A stretch of 64,000 nt of DNA, from the NCBI GenBank assembly GCA_011365055.1, contig RDOG01000012.1, positions 62,001 through 126,000 of the forward strand, read 5' to 3'. Position numbers and translations under genes: made by a program. Position 1 is the first letter of the stretch. Each line of letters starts with the position of its first letter. Positions 26,610 through 35,900 of the stretch are shown here, in pieces. The DNA is from Promethearchaeota archaeon (GTDB taxonomy: Archaea > Asgardarchaeota > Lokiarchaeia > Helarchaeales > RDOG01). The notes under the pieces are model-generated. The model did no database searches, had not been told where the DNA came from, and was given only the letters and a program-made list of their open reading frames with translations.

Positions 26610-27095
26610 ATGAAGAATATTATTTATCAAGCTATTGGAATAATTCACTCGCCTTTTAAAGAACCTAAAAATACTCCTATTCAACCAATTGCTTCTAGAG
26701 GAACTAAAGGTATGGTAGAAATTTTTCCAGATTATGTTGAGGGACTTAAAGATCTTGATGGATTTTCCCATATCATATTAATATATCATTTTCATTTGGC
26801 ACGTCCATATTCATTACTTGTCAAACCATTTTTAGATGATCAAGATAGGGGATTATTTGCCACGAGAGCACCCTCCCGTCCCAATCCTATTGGGATTTCG
26901 ATAGTAAGGCTCATCAAGATCGAAGAGAACATACTTTACGTGCGAGATCTTGACGTGATTGAAGGAACACCTCTTTTAGATTTAAAACCTCATGCTCCTG
27001 AATTCTTTGGTACAGATAAAATTAAAATAGGTTGGTTGACGGATAAAATTAACAAAATTGCAAAAGAAAAAGATAATGGCAGGTTTACTACTTAA
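26610..27095 (+). CDS. trmO: tRNA-t6A methyltransferase-like protein (TrmO/TsaA family)
   Basis: 161 aa, single SAM-binding beta-barrel domain. The family begins with I-G-I-I-H-S-P-F at residues 9-16, then the central D-G-F-S-H-I segment (about 49-54), and the signature A-T-R-A-P-S-R-P-N-P-I-G-I-S at about 84-97, which forms the SAM site. TrmO methylates N6 of t6A37 in threonine-type tRNAs in bacteria; archaeal homologs may have other tRNA targets. Start ATG 26610 with AAAGGA upstream. It is a single-gene unit. Confidence 0.9.
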   Translation: MKNIIYQAIGIIHSPFKEPKNTPIQPIASRGTKGMVEIFPDYVEGLKDLDGFSHIILIYHFHLARPYSLLVKPFLDDQDRGLFATRAPSRPNPIGISIVRLIKIEENILYVRDLDVIEGTPLLDLKPHAPEFFGTDKIKIGWLTDKINKIAKEKDNGRFTT

Positions 27096-27187
27096 GAAAT
27101 AGGATGAACATAATTAAAAAGCTTTAATTTTTTATAGTTAAATTTTCTATTTCTCTTGACAATTATTCTCTGTATAAATTAATTTGT

Positions 27188-28996
27188 GTGACTTTGAGCG
27201 TGAATCAACAAGAATTTTCTCCAGAAAAGGATGAATTTTATAAACCGAGGAAAAAAGGAGCAATAAGATGGATAATAGCTCATATATTAAAAGGAATAAA
27301 TAAATTTATTTTCTTCATCATCGTACTTTGCATCATAACTTCATCCATACTTTCTTCAAGTGTTCTTATTAATGTTGGACTTGCAATTAATGACTTTTTA
27401 GCTGGCAATTTTGCCACGTTAGGTTTCTATACACTAATAATTCTTATTTTAGCTGTTTCTGCCCCTTTATTGACATTATTTTCAAGTTTCTTGAGGGAAT
27501 ATCTTGCTCAAAAAATGGAGCGAGATGTTAGAAAAGAATTTTATGCAAGCTTATTAGGAAAGAGTCAATCGTTTCATGATTTGCAAAAAATTGGTGAACT
27601 AATGGCCCGAGCAACAAATGACGTAAGAATGCTGAATTATTTAATTAGCCCTGCGCTCTCGCTCATTATTGATGCCTTTACTTCCTTGATAGTTCCGTTG
27701 ATTTATATAATAATTTATTTTCCACCACAGTTATTGTTAATCATAACTCCTATGTTTTTTATTATTGCATTTCTGATTTCTTTGAGATCCTATAGTAATC
27801 GTCTTGGTCCAGTAACAGAAAGGTTGCAGATGGATTTTGGGAAAATGAATGCAGTACTCAATGAATCATTAGCGGCAATCGAAGTTGTGAAATCGACAAC
27901 TACTGAAAATTATGAATTAGAGAAATATATCAAGCATGTAAAAGATTATAAAGATACTTATGTAAAAGAAGGATATATTGAAGCTAAATATTTACCAATT
28001 CTTTTACTAGCAATAGCAATAACCATTGGTCTTTCTCAAAGTATTTTTTTAAATATTTTTGGATTATTAAATATTGGTCAAATAATAACATACATTGGAT
28101 TATTAACTCAATTGCGTTTTCCTACCTTTATTTCAACCTTTGTTTTTACTATGGTGCGCTTAGCAATAGCTGGAGCAGATCGATTGCTTGAAATTATAAA
28201 CAAAGAAACCGAAATAAGCCATAATGCTGAAGGGATCAAGAAACAAATACTAGGAAACGTGAAATTTGAAGATGTCTCCTTTATTTATCCAAATACTCAA
28301 AAGGCGGTATTGAAAAAAATATCCTTTGAAGTAAAACCCGGGCAGACAATTGCGATAGTTGGAACTACAGGTTCTGGAAAAAGCACGTTGACAAAACTTA
28401 TCACACGTCTTTATGATGTAACTAGTGGAAGAATACTAGTAGATGATATTGATGTTAGAGAATACGCTCTGGAGTCATTGCGTGGTCAAATATCATTTAT
28501 AGAGCAAGATATATTTTTATTTTCAACTTCCATTCTCGAGAATATTACGTTTGGAAAGGAACGGAATTTAAACGAAGTTATATCTGTCGCAAAACAAGCT
28601 CAAGCACATGAATTTATCACTAGATTACCTAAAGGTTACGAATCACAAGCAGGAGAGCGAGGTGTTCAATTAAGTGGTGGTGAAAAACAAAGGATCGCTA
28701 TCGCACGTTCTTTTTTGGTGGATGCACCCATATTAATTCTTGATGATGCTACTGCTGCTATCGATAGTGATACAGAAGATAAAATTCAACGAGCTATCAA
28801 TTCCATCCGTCGAAATAGAACAACTTTCTTAATAACGCATAGGTTGTCTCAAATTCGTTGGGCTGACTTAATTATTGTTTTAAAAAGAGGAGAGATCGTT
28901 AGTTGTGGAAGCCACGCTGAGCTATTAAAAACTTCAGAAGAATATAAGAAAATTTTTGTCAAAAAATTTGAAGTAGAAGAAGAAAAATTATGTTAA
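27188..28996 (+). CDS. ABC exporter half-transporter with degenerate Walker B (subunit A)
   Basis: 602 aa: six-helix exporter membrane domain (about 35-325) followed by an ATPase domain. Walker A is G-T-T-G-S-G-K-S, the signature L-S-G-G-E-K-Q-R is canonical, but the Walker B ends L-D-D-A-T, so the catalytic Glu is Asp. The H-loop T-H-R is present. That pattern is typical of one half of a heterodimeric exporter whose other half is next door, 13 bases downstream. The substrate is unknown; lipid or drug export is usual for the class. The start is GTG 27188. Confidence 0.93.
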   Translation: MTLSVNQQEFSPEKDEFYKPRKKGAIRWIIAHILKGINKFIFFIIVLCIITSSILSSSVLINVGLAINDFLAGNFATLGFYTLIILILAVSAPLLTLFSSFLREYLAQKMERDVRKEFYASLLGKSQSFHDLQKIGELMARATNDVRMLNYLISPALSLIIDAFTSLIVPLIYIIIYFPPQLLLIITPMFFIIAFLISLRSYSNRLGPVTERLQMDFGKMNAVLNESLAAIEVVKSTTTENYELEKYIKHVKDYKDTYVKEGYIEAKYLPILLLAIAITIGLSQSIFLNIFGLLNIGQIITYIGLLTQLRFPTFISTFVFTMVRLAIAGADRLLEIINKETEISHNAEGIKKQILGNVKFEDVSFIYPNTQKAVLKKISFEVKPGQTIAIVGTTGSGKSTLTKLITRLYDVTSGRILVDDIDVREYALESLRGQISFIEQDIFLFSTSILENITFGKERNLNEVISVAKQAQAHEFITRLPKGYESQAGERGVQLSGGEKQRIAIARSFLVDAPILILDDATAAIDSDTEDKIQRAINSIRRNRTTFLITHRLSQIRWADLIIVLKRGEIVSCGSHAELLKTSEEYKKIFVKKFEVEEEKLC

Positions 28997-29009
28997 GGTG
29001 TAATTAATA

Positions 29010-30830
29010 ATGGCTTTCTTTGGTTTAGATGCGGAGGAATATGATAGAGTTTATAATGATCGACAATTATTCAAGAGAATTTTGAAATATTTTCGTCCTT
29101 ATCTAAAGCAAATGACGATAGTAATAATTTTTCTTTCCTTATCATCTCTTTCCAATTCATTCATACCCATATTATCAAGTATTATTATTGGAAACTTGGA
29201 GACAACTCGGGATCCATTTTATCTAATTCTTATTATAATAATCACATTAATTCTTAACGTGCTGGCATTCGTGTTCAATTACTTTCGTTTAATATATAAT
29301 GCTAAGGCTGTTGGGAGTGTTATTTTAGATCTTCGACGAAATGCAGATAAGGCGGTTCTTGATCGAGATCTATCTTTTTTTGACCAAAATCCAACAGGAA
29401 AAATAGTAAGTCGTGTCAATACTGACAGTAGAGATTTTGGTGATACAATTTATCTGTTCATGCAGTTTTTGTCTTCTCTCTTGATAGTAATATTTTTGCT
29501 CGGTTATATGGTTACAATAAATCTAATTATGATGTTACTTTTCTTTTCCATTATGCCAATTTTCTTCATAATTGCACTGACTTATCGTAAAGTCGCACGA
29601 AGAGCAACTTTACTTGGGCAAAGAAGCTTAGCTAACGTTAATACAATCATTCAAGAATCACTTGCAGGGATTCAAATAGCGAAGACTTTTCGTCAAGAGG
29701 AAAAACTGTATAAAAAATTTAATGAGGTTAACGAACAAGCATATAAAGTAAATTATAGAAGAGGTATGATTTTAAATCTTATCTTTCCAACTTTGAATAT
29801 AATTCAAGGAATTGTTTTAGCTTTAATAATTTTGTTTGGGGGAATTTCCATTTTTAATGGACAAATAAATGCTGGGGAGTTATATTTATTTATACAAAGC
29901 CTTTGGTACTTGTTTTTTCCTCTGTTTACAATTGCTGCATTTTGGCCCCAATTCCAAGCTGGAATGAGTGCTGCTGAGAGAATTTTTTCCCTTATCGATA
30001 CTTCCCCAAATGTAATCCAAACAGGTAACCAGAAATTAGAAAATTTCAAGGGTCAAATTGAATTTAAAAACGTTTCTTTCGAGTATGAGAAGAATAATAA
30101 AGTTCTTGATAACTTTTCCTTAAAAATCAAAGCAGGAGAATCATTAGCAATCGTTGGAGCAACAGGGGCAGGCAAAACAACTATTGCAAAATTAATTGCA
30201 AGGTTTTATGAATTTCAAGATGGTGATATTATATTAGATGGTATCTCTATAAGGAATTTTGATTTAAAATTCTATAGGAAGATCATTGGATATATCCCTC
30301 AGGTTCCTTTCTTGTTTAATGACACTGTCAAGAACAATGTAAGATATGGAAAGATAGATGCTACTGATGAGGAAATCTCTTGGGCATTAAACAAAGCTGG
30401 TGGTTCTGATTGGGTAGATGATTTGTCCGAGGGAGTTGAAACAAATATAGGTGAACGTGGCTCTCTTCTTTCAATGGGTCAGAGACAATTAGTCGCTTTA
30501 GCTCGCATCCTTTTGGAGGATCCTAAAATTTTCATTTTAGATGAAGCAACTGCATCTGTTGATCCATTTACAGAAATACGCATCCAAGATGCCCTTGATG
30601 AGGTGATCCAACAACGAACTTCCATTATTATTGCTCACAGACTTTGGACGGTGCAACATGTTGATCGAATTATCGTATTAGACCACGGGAAGATTGTTGA
30701 AACAGGTTCACACTCAGAATTAATGGAAAAATGTGGTATTTACGCTAATCTTTACAACACATATTTTCGACATCAATCACTTGAATACATAGAAAAAGCA
30801 AAAACGTTACAAAATTCAAGTAAAAAATAA
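29010..30830 (+). CDS. ABC exporter half-transporter with canonical Walker B (subunit B)
   Basis: 606 aa, the same architecture: membrane domain at about 30-330 and an ATPase C-terminal domain. Walker A is G-A-T-G-A-G-K-T, Walker B L-D-E-A-T with the catalytic Glu, and the H-loop A-H-R. The signature is altered to L-S-M-G-Q. The Asp-type Walker B of subunit A would face this altered signature in the dimer, making one weak and one active ATP site, as known for heterodimeric exporters. Ribosome binding site AAGGTG lies before ATG 29010. It is followed by about 270 bases of AT-rich spacer. Confidence 0.93.
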   Translation: MAFFGLDAEEYDRVYNDRQLFKRILKYFRPYLKQMTIVIIFLSLSSLSNSFIPILSSIIIGNLETTRDPFYLILIIIITLILNVLAFVFNYFRLIYNAKAVGSVILDLRRNADKAVLDRDLSFFDQNPTGKIVSRVNTDSRDFGDTIYLFMQFLSSLLIVIFLLGYMVTINLIMMLLFFSIMPIFFIIALTYRKVARRATLLGQRSLANVNTIIQESLAGIQIAKTFRQEEKLYKKFNEVNEQAYKVNYRRGMILNLIFPTLNIIQGIVLALIILFGGISIFNGQINAGELYLFIQSLWYLFFPLFTIAAFWPQFQAGMSAAERIFSLIDTSPNVIQTGNQKLENFKGQIEFKNVSFEYEKNNKVLDNFSLKIKAGESLAIVGATGAGKTTIAKLIARFYEFQDGDIILDGISIRNFDLKFYRKIIGYIPQVPFLFNDTVKNNVRYGKIDATDEEISWALNKAGGSDWVDDLSEGVETNIGERGSLLSMGQRQLVALARILLEDPKIFILDEATASVDPFTEIRIQDALDEVIQQRTSIIIAHRLWTVQHVDRIIVLDHGKIVETGSHSELMEKCGIYANLYNTYFRHQSLEYIEKAKTLQNSSKK

Positions 30831-31109
30831 AAATATTTTATATCAAAAAAGAGATCGAGAAAATTTATAATCTCCCGTAAAATAAAATATGAATTATAGA
30901 ATGTTTAAACTACATACTTGAAGGCGAGGGCATTCTGCAATTTTTTAGATGAAAAACTAAGAAATGGAAAATGATTCAAATTCCCTTCTGAATCTAATAA
31001 TTATCTCATTTTTTATGCTTTTCTGAAATATCGCATTTTCTACATTGCTCAAAACTCTTAAATTCAAATGAAAACACATAACTAATTATTAAATTTCTTG
31101 AGGGATTTC

Positions 31110-33056
31110 ATGAAATTAAACGTGCAAGTAATCAAGAAAGTGCTATTAATTGCGAGTTTAGCAATTATTAGCGTTGGCTTAATAATGAGCTTGATTTTCA
31201 ACGTGATATTAGCACCATCTACAGAAACTCATTTCACGATCAGAACTGATCCGGATTATCCAATATATGGAGAAACCGTGGACATCGATTGCATTTTATT
31301 TCAACCTAAGACGCAATATGATGTTTATACATCGCGACCAGCAGTGGTTTTAGTGCATGGATTTGCATGTTCCAACGTGTTCTTTAGGGGCGTTGCATAT
31401 GAATTAACAAAACGAGGGTTCGTGTGCTTGACCATATCATCTCGGGGACACGGTGGTTCAGGATCGACTTTTGGTATTGCATGGGAAAATGAAACAATAT
31501 CCGCAGTAAAATATTTACGAGATTATAATGCATCTTTGAGAATTGATGTAAATAGAATCGGTTTAGTCGGGCATTCCATGGGATCCATGGCAGTTACTCT
31601 CGTGTCCATCTTGGATCAAGAAAGGGGACTTAAGTGGATTAATGCTACAGTAGGGATCGGGGGGCCAAATCTAGACGGTCAAAATTTATTTTCAACAGCG
31701 ATCCTAAATGCATTCGGGAGCCCCATAGTATATCCGTCCATCCCAATGAATTTAAATCAAATTATTGAACAAGTAAATTATACTGGGCGATTAAACAAAT
31801 CACAAAATTATTTGAACATCATTGGAACTCTAGATGAAGCATTTAGCGTTGCATCCGCTAGAGAAGTTGTTTTTGGTTCCGCAAATACTACCTTTTGGGA
31901 TGTTTATAGTATAACTAATTATAATCAAATCGTCCCGAGCATTACATATGGAGGATTTAATGGATCTGCAAGGAGACTTGTAGTCCTACAAAATATCGAT
32001 CATCTTATGGAGTGTCAACGATCGGAAACGTGCATTGAAACCATCAATTGGTTTGAAAGTGCGATGAAAATGGCAAGTGTTTCTGGATATCCAGGCTCTT
32101 TAAATATTGCTACCGTGTTTGAAGATTACAGGGGACTCGCACCGTGGTTTGTGGTTGTTGGTGTTGTAATTTTGATCATTCCAGCAAGTATTTATTTAGG
32201 AAATTGGCTAAAACCCTCCATGAAACCGCCAACAAATGCCCAAGAATTTAAAAAGGAAGACAAGAAGAAATTATTCTTGTTATACGGAGGTGCATTCATT
32301 GGTATCTCGTTCCTTACGCCTTTAATCATTTTAGGAGCAAATTTAGCTACATTAATTCCAACCGATTTTCTTATGTCGAACTTGATCACGCTTCCATTCC
32401 TCGTACAAGGTTTGCTTATGATACCAGTGATAATCGCATTGATTTATTATGAGAAAAAGACGATAAATAAGAAGATGGAACTGAGTGACTATGGACTCAC
32501 AACTGATGTGAAGGCAAATGCAAAAAGTGTCACATATGTAGCGTTGTTGTTTGGGATAATAAGTATCATTATGAATGTTGGTTTTTCTGCAGTTTACTTT
32601 GATATTTTCATTTATAGGATATTTGGATACATTGAAATGGTACTTTTTCTCTTTGTGGGCTTTCTAATCTTTGAAATATTTGCTAAGGGTATGATCCAGA
32701 ATAAGTTCCATAAACAACATAGATTCATCAAAGAAAACATCTATGCAGGCGTTATATCGGGAATAATTGAAGGATTAGGGTTGAGTATAACAATGCTTTT
32801 TCTTATGGCATTTTCGGGATTTAATATCATTGCGTTGGCGGTATTTGGAATTAATCTACCCTTAATATTAATCCTCCCTGTATTAATGATTGGGCTATTT
32901 ATTGGTTTAAATATTGTGATGGGGTTAATATATAGGAAAAGCAACCGAAATGTAATTGCTGCTGCGCTTTTTATGGCATTGTTCTTGGCATGGATTTTAT
33001 ACGCTGCCTTACCAAACGTGATCGCCTATTCTCCAAGATTCATCTTCGTGGGTTAA
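31110..33056 (+). CDS. Membrane-anchored alpha/beta hydrolase with C-terminal multi-helix domain
   Basis: About 648 aa. An N-terminal anchor helix (about 14-40 of the longer frame) precedes an alpha/beta-hydrolase domain with V-L-V-H-G-F oxyanion loop at about 84-89 and nucleophile elbow G-H-S-M-G (158-162). A late N-I-D-H segment is a good catalytic His candidate. From about residue 345 there are nine or so membrane helices of no recognised family. The hydrolase is likely outside the cell, given the anchor. TTG 31098 would add four residues, but AGGGA sits right before ATG 31110. The DNA looks richer in G/C at third codon positions than its neighbours, a hint of transfer. Substrate unknown. 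Confidence 0.8.
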   Translation: MKLNVQVIKKVLLIASLAIISVGLIMSLIFNVILAPSTETHFTIRTDPDYPIYGETVDIDCILFQPKTQYDVYTSRPAVVLVHGFACSNVFFRGVAYELTKRGFVCLTISSRGHGGSGSTFGIAWENETISAVKYLRDYNASLRIDVNRIGLVGHSMGSMAVTLVSILDQERGLKWINATVGIGGPNLDGQNLFSTAILNAFGSPIVYPSIPMNLNQIIEQVNYTGRLNKSQNYLNIIGTLDEAFSVASAREVVFGSANTTFWDVYSITNYNQIVPSITYGGFNGSARRLVVLQNIDHLMECQRSETCIETINWFESAMKMASVSGYPGSLNIATVFEDYRGLAPWFVVVGVVILIIPASIYLGNWLKPSMKPPTNAQEFKKEDKKKLFLLYGGAFIGISFLTPLIILGANLATLIPTDFLMSNLITLPFLVQGLLMIPVIIALIYYEKKTINKKMELSDYGLTTDVKANAKSVTYVALLFGIISIIMNVGFSAVYFDIFIYRIFGYIEMVLFLFVGFLIFEIFAKGMIQNKFHKQHRFIKENIYAGVISGIIEGLGLSITMLFLMAFSGFNIIALAVFGINLPLILILPVLMIGLFIGLNIVMGLIYRKSNRNVIAAALFMALFLAWILYAALPNVIAYSPRFIFVG

Positions 33057-33073
33057 TAATTTTCATTCAAACC

Positions 33074-33080
33074 TTTTTTT
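33074..33080 (+). terminator. T-run terminator between convergent genes
   Basis: T7 run 18 bases after the hydrolase stop in the short space before a convergent gene. Confidence 0.35.
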
Positions 33081-33139
33081 AATTTTCCCAAAGGTAGTTA
33101 AGAATTACAAATTATTATATCAAAAAAAGAATAAAAGAG

Positions 33140-34438
33140 TTATTTATTTAGCATTTCTATAAATGCTTGAACACGGGTGGTTATTTGTTCTGCATCTTCA
33201 CTGGAATAATCAGTTTCGATTGCAATAGCTGGAATTCCTGCATCTTTTAATTGTTTTTCTAAACCTATTGCTTCCATAATATAAGGTTGACAGAATTGAA
33301 GTGAATATAAAATTACTCCATCCGCGTTATATTCCTTTACCAATCTCTTTATATCTTCTGCTCGTCCTTCATTGGGTGTGAAACAAGCACAATTAATTCC
33401 TAAGTATCTATCAGCAAGTCTTTCTATTAATTGGTCAATATTATTACCTGAAATATCTAATTTTGATTCAAAATATCGTGTTCCCGTGCAAGTTTCTTCA
33501 GCGACAACTACTGCGCCACTAGTTTCAATAATATGGTGTAATTTCCAATTTGGAATAGCCATCGGAGTTCCGGAAACAATAATTCTTTTTGCTCCTTTTT
33601 CCACAACCCCTATTCCATCTTTTGCTCGTTGTTCTACTTCATCTGCAAGCTTCCCAACCATTTGAATTTGTCTATCCGGATCATCATAGAATGCAATTTG
33701 GGATATTAATAAAGCATCTTTTCCTGAGATTGGAGGTGGGTTATTTTTTCTAGTAGAATATACTCTTGCTATTTGATTTCTTTTCTTTTGTATTTTTTCC
33801 ATTGCTGTCTTCAAGTTTTCAACAGTTATTTTATTGCTAGTTACTTCTTCTAATTTTTTTATTAAAGATTTGAGTTCTTCAATAAAATGGAGTTTCGCTT
33901 GAATTCGGTCCTTACATTGTGGAGTTTCTACAACATATACATCTTTATATTGTCCTTGGATCTCCCATGCTTTCTTTTTTCCGTCACAAGTCGTTTCTCC
34001 TATTAATAAATCCACCGATGAGTAATAAGGACAAATATTTCCAATTCCAAATCCTAAGGCCGATTTTATTAAAGGACACGTATTTGGTGGGACAATTCCT
34101 TCAACTGCATAGTTTGAAAAATTTGTACCTCCACATAATCCAACGGAAATTCCATTTAATGCAACGATAATTTCATCGGGTACATATAAACAGAAAGTAC
34201 CAATTACTTTTTGTCCTTCTTTTTTAGCCTTAACTAATTCAGTCACTCTTATGCCATGAATATCACCCACAACAAAATCAAAAAATCCCATGGATTCTGG
34301 TCGATTTTTTTGTGTATTGTGATAAATATCAACAAAAATACTGGGTAAAACTGCCAAGAGTTGGTCGTGTTTTTCCAAATCTAAACCTAATTCTTTCCAC
34401 ATTGGATGATGATCAATTATTTCAGTCATAATAATCAC
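33140..34438 (-). CDS. Double-cubane-cluster-type reductase (2-hydroxyacyl-CoA dehydratase BcrC/HgdB superfamily)
   Basis: 432 aa. It belongs with the ATP-dependent low-potential reductase components. Cysteines at 83, 102, 121, 136, 151 and 175 and clusters in the C-terminal half (C-T-G-T-R, N-C-A-C-F, F-C-Q-P-Y) are suitable iron-sulfur ligands. The T-C-D-G-K-K-K segment at about 150-156 and G-T-P-M-A-I-P-N-W match the YjiM-like double-cubane-cluster subgroup rather than true dehydratases. These proteins need an ATP-hydrolysing activase that donates electrons; none is encoded in the window. The physiological substrate is not known for the family. The start is ATG 34438 or M4. Confidence 0.8.
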   Translation of the reverse strand: MIIMTEIIDHHPMWKELGLDLEKHDQLLAVLPSIFVDIYHNTQKNRPESMGFFDFVVGDIHGIRVTELVKAKKEGQKVIGTFCLYVPDEIIVALNGISVGLCGGTNFSNYAVEGIVPPNTCPLIKSALGFGIGNICPYYSSVDLLIGETTCDGKKKAWEIQGQYKDVYVVETPQCKDRIQAKLHFIEELKSLIKKLEEVTSNKITVENLKTAMEKIQKKRNQIARVYSTRKNNPPPISGKDALLISQIAFYDDPDRQIQMVGKLADEVEQRAKDGIGVVEKGAKRIIVSGTPMAIPNWKLHHIIETSGAVVVAEETCTGTRYFESKLDISGNNIDQLIERLADRYLGINCACFTPNEGRAEDIKRLVKEYNADGVILYSLQFCQPYIMEAIGLEKQLKDAGIPAIAIETDYSSEDAEQITTRVQAFIEMLNK

Positions 34439-34534
34439 ATTTTTTTTAATAACCCAAAAAATTTAGTTCTTAAAAAGATTATCAAAAAAAATAATGCTAC
34501 CCATTAGAAAAATTAATTAATTAAAAAAATAGTT

Positions 34535-35791
34535 TTATGTTTCTTTAGCTTTTCTATCTCTTGATTTTATGATGGTTATATAAATACCAGCATTAAAGAT
34601 CATAACAAATGCTATCAGCGAAAAGATTCCTGCAGTAAATCCTATCATACTAGGATGAAAAATATATAAAATTAATCCGCCGAGTAATGGACCTAGGATT
34701 TGTCCAAAACTATCGAGACTTGAAGCGTATCCATTGACTATACCTTGTTCTTTTGGAGATACCGATTGTGAAATTAAACTATTGAATGGTCCTCGTGTTA
34801 ATGAAGCAGCAAAACTAACTAAAATTAATATTATCATGAAAGAAACAGGATCTCTAGAAAATCCAAGAAGAATAAACGTAATTACGAAGCTTAAAAGTCC
34901 AACTTTTAACGTATTAATTTCACCTAGTTTCTTTAATATGGGTTTAAATATTGTAAACCGAATTACGACTCGAAAAATTCCCGAAATCATCAGATAAATT
35001 CCAATTTGTTGTGCATTAAATCCAAATACAACAGCTGCAAATAAGGATATTGAAGAAATATATAAAAAGAAAGATAAAGTGTGAAAACCAAATTGAATTA
35101 ACAAATAGAAAGCTTCATTATTTTTTCTTATTGAAAATTTTACATGCACATTTTGTTGAATTCTTTCCTTTTTTAATTTTAAACGTTTTTCTTTTGTCCA
35201 AGTTTCTGGAATATAGAATATTGTCATAATCATAGTTAAACCTGATAAACTTGCTGCAAAAATACCTGGTGCAAATAATCCCCAAATTGATAATAAACCT
35301 CCAATAGCAGGTCCTGCTAGGGATGCTAAAGTATGACAAACTCCAATATTTGTCATTTGTATCGACCTTTTCTTTGGGGGAACAGCATCACCAATTATTG
35401 CTTTAGCAATTGGAAAATTGCCTCCAAAGACCCCATCTATTATACGACTAATGAAAATTATCCAAATATTAGTTGAAAAGGCTAATATAATGAATCCAAC
35501 ACAAGTTCCCGCTTGAGAAATTAAAAGCAAAGGTCTTCTTCCGTATTTATCACTTAATTTTCCCAATATCGGCGCAAAAATCACAGTAAATATCGCGTTT
35601 ATTGAAAGAAGAAAGCCTATTACTAAGGCATTGGTATTGAAATTTGTTAAAATCGCAGGTAAAATTGGAAGTAATATGCTAAATCCTAAAATATCAGTAA
35701 AAACGGCTATCCATAGTGGATTTAAATTTATTTTTGGATATTCAGACATCCCAATATCATTGAAATCATCTTCTTGAGGCAAATTATCCAC
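34535..35791 (-). CDS. MFS transporter (drug/metabolite exporter type)
   Basis: 418 aa with 12 predicted helices in two halves. The loop 2-3 motif G-K-L-S-D-K-Y-G-R-R-P at about 76-86 is the classical MFS motif A, and the second half carries a weaker copy. A hydrophilic acidic N-terminus (about 25 residues) precedes the first helix. A Pro/Gly-rich helix 5 (A-G-P-A-I-G-G) resembles motif C of proton-driven exporters. Substrate unknown; it stands alone between the double-cubane reductase and PEP carboxylase genes, in the same direction. Confidence 0.88.
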   Translation of the reverse strand: MDNLPQEDDFNDIGMSEYPKINLNPLWIAVFTDILGFSILLPILPAILTNFNTNALVIGFLLSINAIFTVIFAPILGKLSDKYGRRPLLLISQAGTCVGFIILAFSTNIWIIFISRIIDGVFGGNFPIAKAIIGDAVPPKKRSIQMTNIGVCHTLASLAGPAIGGLLSIWGLFAPGIFAASLSGLTMIMTIFYIPETWTKEKRLKLKKERIQQNVHVKFSIRKNNEAFYLLIQFGFHTLSFFLYISSISLFAAVVFGFNAQQIGIYLMISGIFRVVIRFTIFKPILKKLGEINTLKVGLLSFVITFILLGFSRDPVSFMIILILVSFAASLTRGPFNSLISQSVSPKEQGIVNGYASSLDSFGQILGPLLGGLILYIFHPSMIGFTAGIFSLIAFVMIFNAGIYITIIKSRDRKAKET

Positions 35792-35900
35792 AGATTTACT
35801 TTTTTATTTGGTAATAAATTAATAAAAAAAGAAGTTAAATCCATAAAAATTTTCGGTATTCATAAGTTTTTGAGATTATGAATTAAAAAAGACAAAAAAA

